Shown: piece after piece, positions 57,324 to 60,445 of the stretch | How positions within the stretch are numbered: position 1 is the first letter of the stretch | How the letters are laid out: each line of letters opens with the position of its first letter | Assembly (NCBI GenBank): GCA_028336245.1 | Contig: JAOKTT010000007.1 | Location: forward strand, 1 to 60,445 | From: Polaribacter sp. | GTDB taxonomy: Bacteria > Bacteroidota > Bacteroidia > Flavobacteriales > Flavobacteriaceae | Reading direction: 5' to 3' | Length of the DNA stretch: 60,445 nucleotides | Program-made: the position numbers and the translations under genes | The notes under the pieces: model-generated | What the model saw: only the letters and a program-made list of their open reading frames with translations | Database searches by the model: none | What the model was told of the DNA's origin: nothing

Positions 57324-57331
57324 TAACTTTG
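57324..57331 (+). promoter_or_regulatory. Putative -7 promoter box (TAACTTTG) of ahcY
   Basis: TAACTTTG fits TAnnTTTG and lies 35 bases before the ahcY ATG. No good -33 element. Confidence 0.5.
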
Positions 57332-57365
57332 CAGTTCGAAAAATTAGAACATAAATATACAAAAT

Positions 57366-58682
57366 ATGAGCACCAAAACAGCCACGTACGTACCATTTAA
57401 AGTGAAAGATATTTCTTTAGCAGATTGGGGTAGGAAAGAAATTCATCTGGCAGAAGCAGAAATGCCAGGACTGATGTCTTTGAGAGAAGAGTATAAAAAT
57501 GAGCAACCTTTAAAAGGAGCACGAATTGCGGGTTGTTTGCATATGACCATTCAAACAGCGGTCTTGATTGAAACATTACAGGCTTTAGGAGCGGAAGTTA
57601 CTTGGAGTTCTTGTAATATTTTTTCTACACAAGATCAGGCTGCAGCTGCAATTGCGGGTGCAGGAACAGCGGTATATGCCTGGAAAGATATGACAGAAGA
57701 GGAATTCGACTGGTGTATTGAGCAAACCTTGTTTTTTGGTGAAGACAAACAACCATTAAATATGATTCTAGATGATGGAGGAGATTTAACCAATATGGTT
57801 TTGGATAGATATCCAGAATTAGCAGCAGGGATTAACGGGTTGTCAGAAGAAACAACAACGGGAGTTCACAGGCTGTATGAAAGAGTGAAAAATGGAACGT
57901 TACCAATGCCAGCGATCAATGTAAATGATTCCGTTACGAAATCTAAATTTGACAATAAGTACGGTTGTAAAGAATCTGCAGTAGATGCAATTCGAAGAGC
58001 AACAGATACGATGTTAGCAGGAAAACGTGTAACCGTTTGTGGATATGGAGATGTAGGTAAAGGAACAGCGGCCTCTTTTAAGGGAGCAGGTTCTATTGTA
58101 ACAGTTACTGAAATTGATCCTATCTGTGCTTTACAAGCAGCAATGGATGGTTTTGAAGTAAAAAGATTAGAGACTGTTGTAGCAAATTCTGACATTGTAA
58201 TTACGACCACAGGGAATAAAGATATTATACAAGCCCGTCATTTTGAAGCAATGAAAGACAAGGTAATTGTATGTAATATTGGGCATTTTGATAATGAAAT
58301 TGATATGGCTTGGTTAAATAAAAATCATGGACATACAAAGGATACTATTAAACCACAAGTAGACAAATATAACATCAACGGAAAGGATATCATTTTGCTT
58401 GCAGAAGGACGTTTGGTAAATTTAGGCTGTGCAACTGGCCATCCAAGTTTTGTAATGTCGAATTCATTTACAAACCAAACTTTGGCTCAAATTGAACTTT
58501 GGAAAAATGCAGCAGCTTATGGAAACGATGTCTTTATGTTGCCAAAACATTTAGATGAAAAAGTGGCATTTTTACATTTAGCTAAAATAGGTGTAGAGTT
58601 AACAGAATTACGCGAAGATCAAGCTACATATATTGGTGTGACTCCAAAAGGACCTTTCAAACCAGAGCATTACAGATACTAA
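57366..58682 (+). CDS. ahcY: Adenosylhomocysteinase
   Basis: 438 residues; reversible hydrolysis of S-adenosylhomocysteine to adenosine and homocysteine, which keeps methylation reactions running. N-terminal [20 protein letters not shown] and [29 protein letters not shown], the NAD-binding [17 protein letters not shown] near 222 and the C-terminal end [10 protein letters not shown] are diagnostic. Length is normal for the family. No SAH riboswitch is seen in the short leader. Followed by a palindromic terminator. Confidence 0.98.
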   Translation: MSTKTATYVPFKVKDISLADWGRKEIHLAEAEMPGLMSLREEYKNEQPLKGARIAGCLHMTIQTAVLIETLQALGAEVTWSSCNIFSTQDQAAAAIAGAGTAVYAWKDMTEEEFDWCIEQTLFFGEDKQPLNMILDDGGDLTNMVLDRYPELAAGINGLSEETTTGVHRLYERVKNGTLPMPAINVNDSVTKSKFDNKYGCKESAVDAIRRATDTMLAGKRVTVCGYGDVGKGTAASFKGAGSIVTVTEIDPICALQAAMDGFEVKRLETVVANSDIVITTTGNKDIIQARHFEAMKDKVIVCNIGHFDNEIDMAWLNKNHGHTKDTIKPQVDKYNINGKDIILLAEGRLVNLGCATGHPSFVMSNSFTNQTLAQIELWKNAAAYGNDVFMLPKHLDEKVAFLHLAKIGVELTELREDQATYIGVTPKGPFKPEHYRY

Positions 58683-58747
58683 AAAGAGTTTATGAGTTGC
58701 GTTGTTGGTCATTTTTCGTAGCTAAAACATAGAAACATATTGCAAAT

Positions 58748-58777
58748 AAAAAAAGCCTCACATGTGAGGCTTTTTTT
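58748..58777. terminator. Bidirectional terminator between ahcY and the metal-domain gene
   Basis: A perfect palindrome: AAAAAAAGCCTCACA and TGTGAGGCTTTTTTT, with T-runs both ways. The two convergent genes share it. Confidence 0.92.
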
Positions 58778-58782
58778 ATTTT

Positions 58783-59172
58783 CTAGTTTTTCTCTTTTTT
58801 GAGAGCACCGGAGTGTTCTAATACGATTTTATTGTCTCGATACTTACAACATGGATGCACTAAGGCATAGGCTTCTTCCGTGGCTATAAAACCTTTAATA
58901 TCATGGCCAGCAGATGAAATGTTTGTTTTTAGTGTTTTTAAACTTGTTTTTTGTTCATTTAAAATAACATTTAATTGGTGTGTTTTTACGTCCCAAATAG
59001 CAAATTTTATACCTTTAGTTTTTAAGGCTGCAGTTTCAATACGTTTTTTACACATGCCGCAGATACCGTCTACTTCAAAAGCAATTTTAGCATTTTTTTT
59101 CTTTTCTACTTGTTGTCCTCGAGTGGAGAAACCAATCAAAAATATACTGAATATAAATACTGCTTTTTTCAT
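58783..59172 (-). CDS. Exported heavy-metal-associated (HMA) domain protein
   Basis: 129 residues. Signal peptide MKKAVFIFSIFLIGFSTRG. Then an HMA-like fold with the metal motif ICGMCKKRIETAALKTKG (CxxC), the later GHDIKGF, and a C-terminal extension with a HPCCKY motif that may add metal ligands. Probably a periplasmic metal chaperone, copper being most likely by analogy with HMA domains. It lies 63 bases downstream of a TonB receptor gene on the same strand, so the pair may handle one metal. Confidence 0.85.
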   Translation of the reverse strand: MKKAVFIFSIFLIGFSTRGQQVEKKKNAKIAFEVDGICGMCKKRIETAALKTKGIKFAIWDVKTHQLNVILNEQKTSLKTLKTNISSAGHDIKGFIATEEAYALVHPCCKYRDNKIVLEHSGALKKEKN

Positions 59173-59235
59173 TTGTTTTCTGTTTTATGATTTGTTTTTT
59201 TAAATTAATAGAAATGCTGAAAGTTTCTCAAAATT

Positions 59236-60445
59236 TTATTTTATTTTAAAACGAAGTCCAGCATAGATTGCACGTCCGAAAATAGGGGCATATACAATCG
59301 TTGTGTCAAAATTAGGTCCAAAAGGAGTATCGCTTGCTAGAATAGGATTCTTCTGTTGAAAGTTTGTAATATTTTCTCCTCCAAAATAGACTTCAAATCT
59401 ATTCGAGAATACTTTTGTGATTTGAGAATTTAACAAGCTATAGCTTTCAGAATGAGTTGTTAGTCGATAGCTTACTGGATTAGAGGCTGTACTCGGCAAT
59501 CTTTGTCGACCAATATTATTAAAGGTTACGTCAATTTTCCATTGCGCTTTGTTACCATTTAATTTTGTTTCATAAGAAATATTTGCAAAAAAGCGCTTAT
59601 TTGGCTGCAGCGGTTTTTGCAGTTTCCCACCCTTATAATTTGTTGAAATATCAAAATATTTGAAGGCGGTTCTCAGACTTAAGCTTTCTATTAATTCATA
59701 ATTTACTTCTACCTGAAAACTATCCGCAATACTTTTTCCTTCAAGGTTATAAAAAGAAATTTCTTGAGGATTTTCCCAGTCGACAACAACTTGATTGCTG
59801 AAATCTGTTCTGTAAAAATCAAACGTAACATCTCCTTTTTTATCAAATAAATTGAATTTCTGTAAATAGGAAATTCCAAAGTTCCAGGCAATTTCTGGAT
59901 TTAATCCGTAGATATTTCCATTGGTATTGTCAATGTTAATATTTCCTTTATTACCTCTAGAACTAGCAAATACTTGTTGGTTTTCAGCAAAAATATTTGC
60001 ACTTCTCTTACCTCTTCCTACAGAAGCTCTAAGCACACTTTTTTTCCAAGGAACGTATCTTAAATGCATTCTTGGTGTTATAAAGGTTCCAAGTAGGTTA
60101 TGAGTATCTATTCGAAGTCCAGCGGTTAGGCTAAAATCATCTAAATTATCAAAAGCATATTCGAAAAAAGCGCCCAACGAATTTTCTTTTCGATTATAAA
60201 TCGTTTTGTTAACAAGCTCATTGTATTTATCATAAGTGAAGTTGACTCCTGTTTTAAACTTGTTTCGAGTGTCATTGATAATAGAGTTGAAAAGGAAATT
60301 AGAATACAAGCTTTCGTGTTGAATATCATAGCTATTTAATCCAAAATAAGAATCTTGTTGGTGTTTGCTATACGCTAGCTGTAGCCCTAAGCTTTGGTAT
60401 GGTAAATCAGGAAAAACATATCCTAATTTGGCTGAGGTTTCAAAT
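59236..60445 (-). CDS. TonB-dependent receptor, 3' part only (5' end outside the window)
   Basis: The minus-strand frame is open from the window edge down to 59236, giving about 402 residues of the C-terminal beta-barrel. It ends with GRAIYAGLRFKIK, a normal barrel end. Barrel-type text such as FSLTAGLRIDTHNLLG, LRASVGRGKRSANIF and NKRFFANISYETK supports an outer membrane receptor. The N-terminal plug is cut off. It likely belongs to the receptors paired with HMA-domain proteins, so a metal or metal-chelate substrate is possible. Confidence 0.85.
   Translation of the reverse strand, partial: FETSAKLGYVFPDLPYQSLGLQLAYSKHQQDSYFGLNSYDIQHESLYSNFLFNSIINDTRNKFKTGVNFTYDKYNELVNKTIYNRKENSLGAFFEYAFDNLDDFSLTAGLRIDTHNLLGTFITPRMHLRYVPWKKSVLRASVGRGKRSANIFAENQQVFASSRGNKGNINIDNTNGNIYGLNPEIAWNFGISYLQKFNLFDKKGDVTFDFYRTDFSNQVVVDWENPQEISFYNLEGKSIADSFQVEVNYELIESLSLRTAFKYFDISTNYKGGKLQKPLQPNKRFFANISYETKLNGNKAQWKIDVTFNNIGRQRLPSTASNPVSYRLTTHSESYSLLNSQITKVFSNRFEVYFGGENITNFQQKNPILASDTPFGPNFDTTIVYAPIFGRAIYAGLRFKIK

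Noticed and set aside
57303..57362. 20-residue N-terminal extension of the phosphopantetheinyl transferase
   Set aside because: It covers the ahcY promoter box on the other strand and precedes the typical start of the family.
1..60445. Prophage, insertion sequence, CRISPR array, integrase or genomic island
   Set aside because: No transposase, integrase, direct repeat array or phage gene was seen; gene content is consistently housekeeping.

Overview
The window is a compact, AT-rich, mostly housekeeping stretch of a Bacteroidota chromosome, almost certainly a Flavobacteriaceae member and possibly marine. Evidence: a primary sigma factor of 287 residues without region 1.1, repeated TAnnTTTG promoter boxes (sometimes with TTTG 19 bases upstream), a type IX secretion sorting domain, TonB receptors with a carboxypeptidase-like N-terminal domain, a DUF2723 membrane protein, a GapN-type dehydrogenase and an Act (alternative complex III) plus cytochrome oxidase operon.

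Layout. 1-9.4 kb: partial secreted esterase, polA, membrane metallophosphoesterase, thioredoxin-like protein without CXXC, DUF2723 protein followed by a polysaccharide deacetylase, tRNA-Gln. 9.5-15.9 kb (minus): FHS-type sugar transporter and thrA-thrB-thrC, preceded by a short Thr-rich leader peptide. 16-17.5 kb: unknown helical-repeat protein. 17.6-27.1 kb (plus): leuA-leuB, then a leader peptide rich in Ile/Val/Leu with an intrinsic terminator, then ilvD-ilvB-ilvN-ilvC and ilvA. 27.3-30.8 kb: gapN, small T9SS cargo protein, tandem UspA. 30.9-35.6 kb: rimP-nusA-infB behind a consensus promoter and a terminator-like leader hairpin. 35.7-47.7 kb: SPOR protein, then actABCDEF-coxB-coxA. 47.8-52 kb: ruvB, SulP transporter, rhodanese, rpoD. 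52.2-57.3 kb (minus): TPP riboswitch with TonB receptor, ArfB-like protein, NadR-kinase-like ATPase, PnuC-type transporter and phosphopantetheinyl transferase. 57.4-60.4 kb: ahcY, heavy-metal-domain protein and a partial TonB receptor.

The aspartate-family and branched-chain genes form one metabolic block. ThrABC makes threonine, IlvA deaminates it to 2-oxobutanoate, IlvBN/C/D make Ile and Val, and LeuA/LeuB do the first and third leucine steps (leuC and leuD are not here). Both halves appear to be controlled by ribosome-mediated attenuation. IlvB needs thiamine diphosphate, and the TPP riboswitch further along controls a receptor that is probably for thiamine; the nearby PnuC-type permease and kinase-like ATPase may complete a thiamine or nicotinamide riboside uptake route. 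The act-cox operon couples menaquinol oxidation to oxygen reduction.

No prophage, transposon, CRISPR array or obvious genomic island was seen. The most interesting material is non-coding: the two leader-peptide attenuators, the rimP leader hairpin, the TPP riboswitch, and a promoter box that implies a leaderless ruvB transcript.
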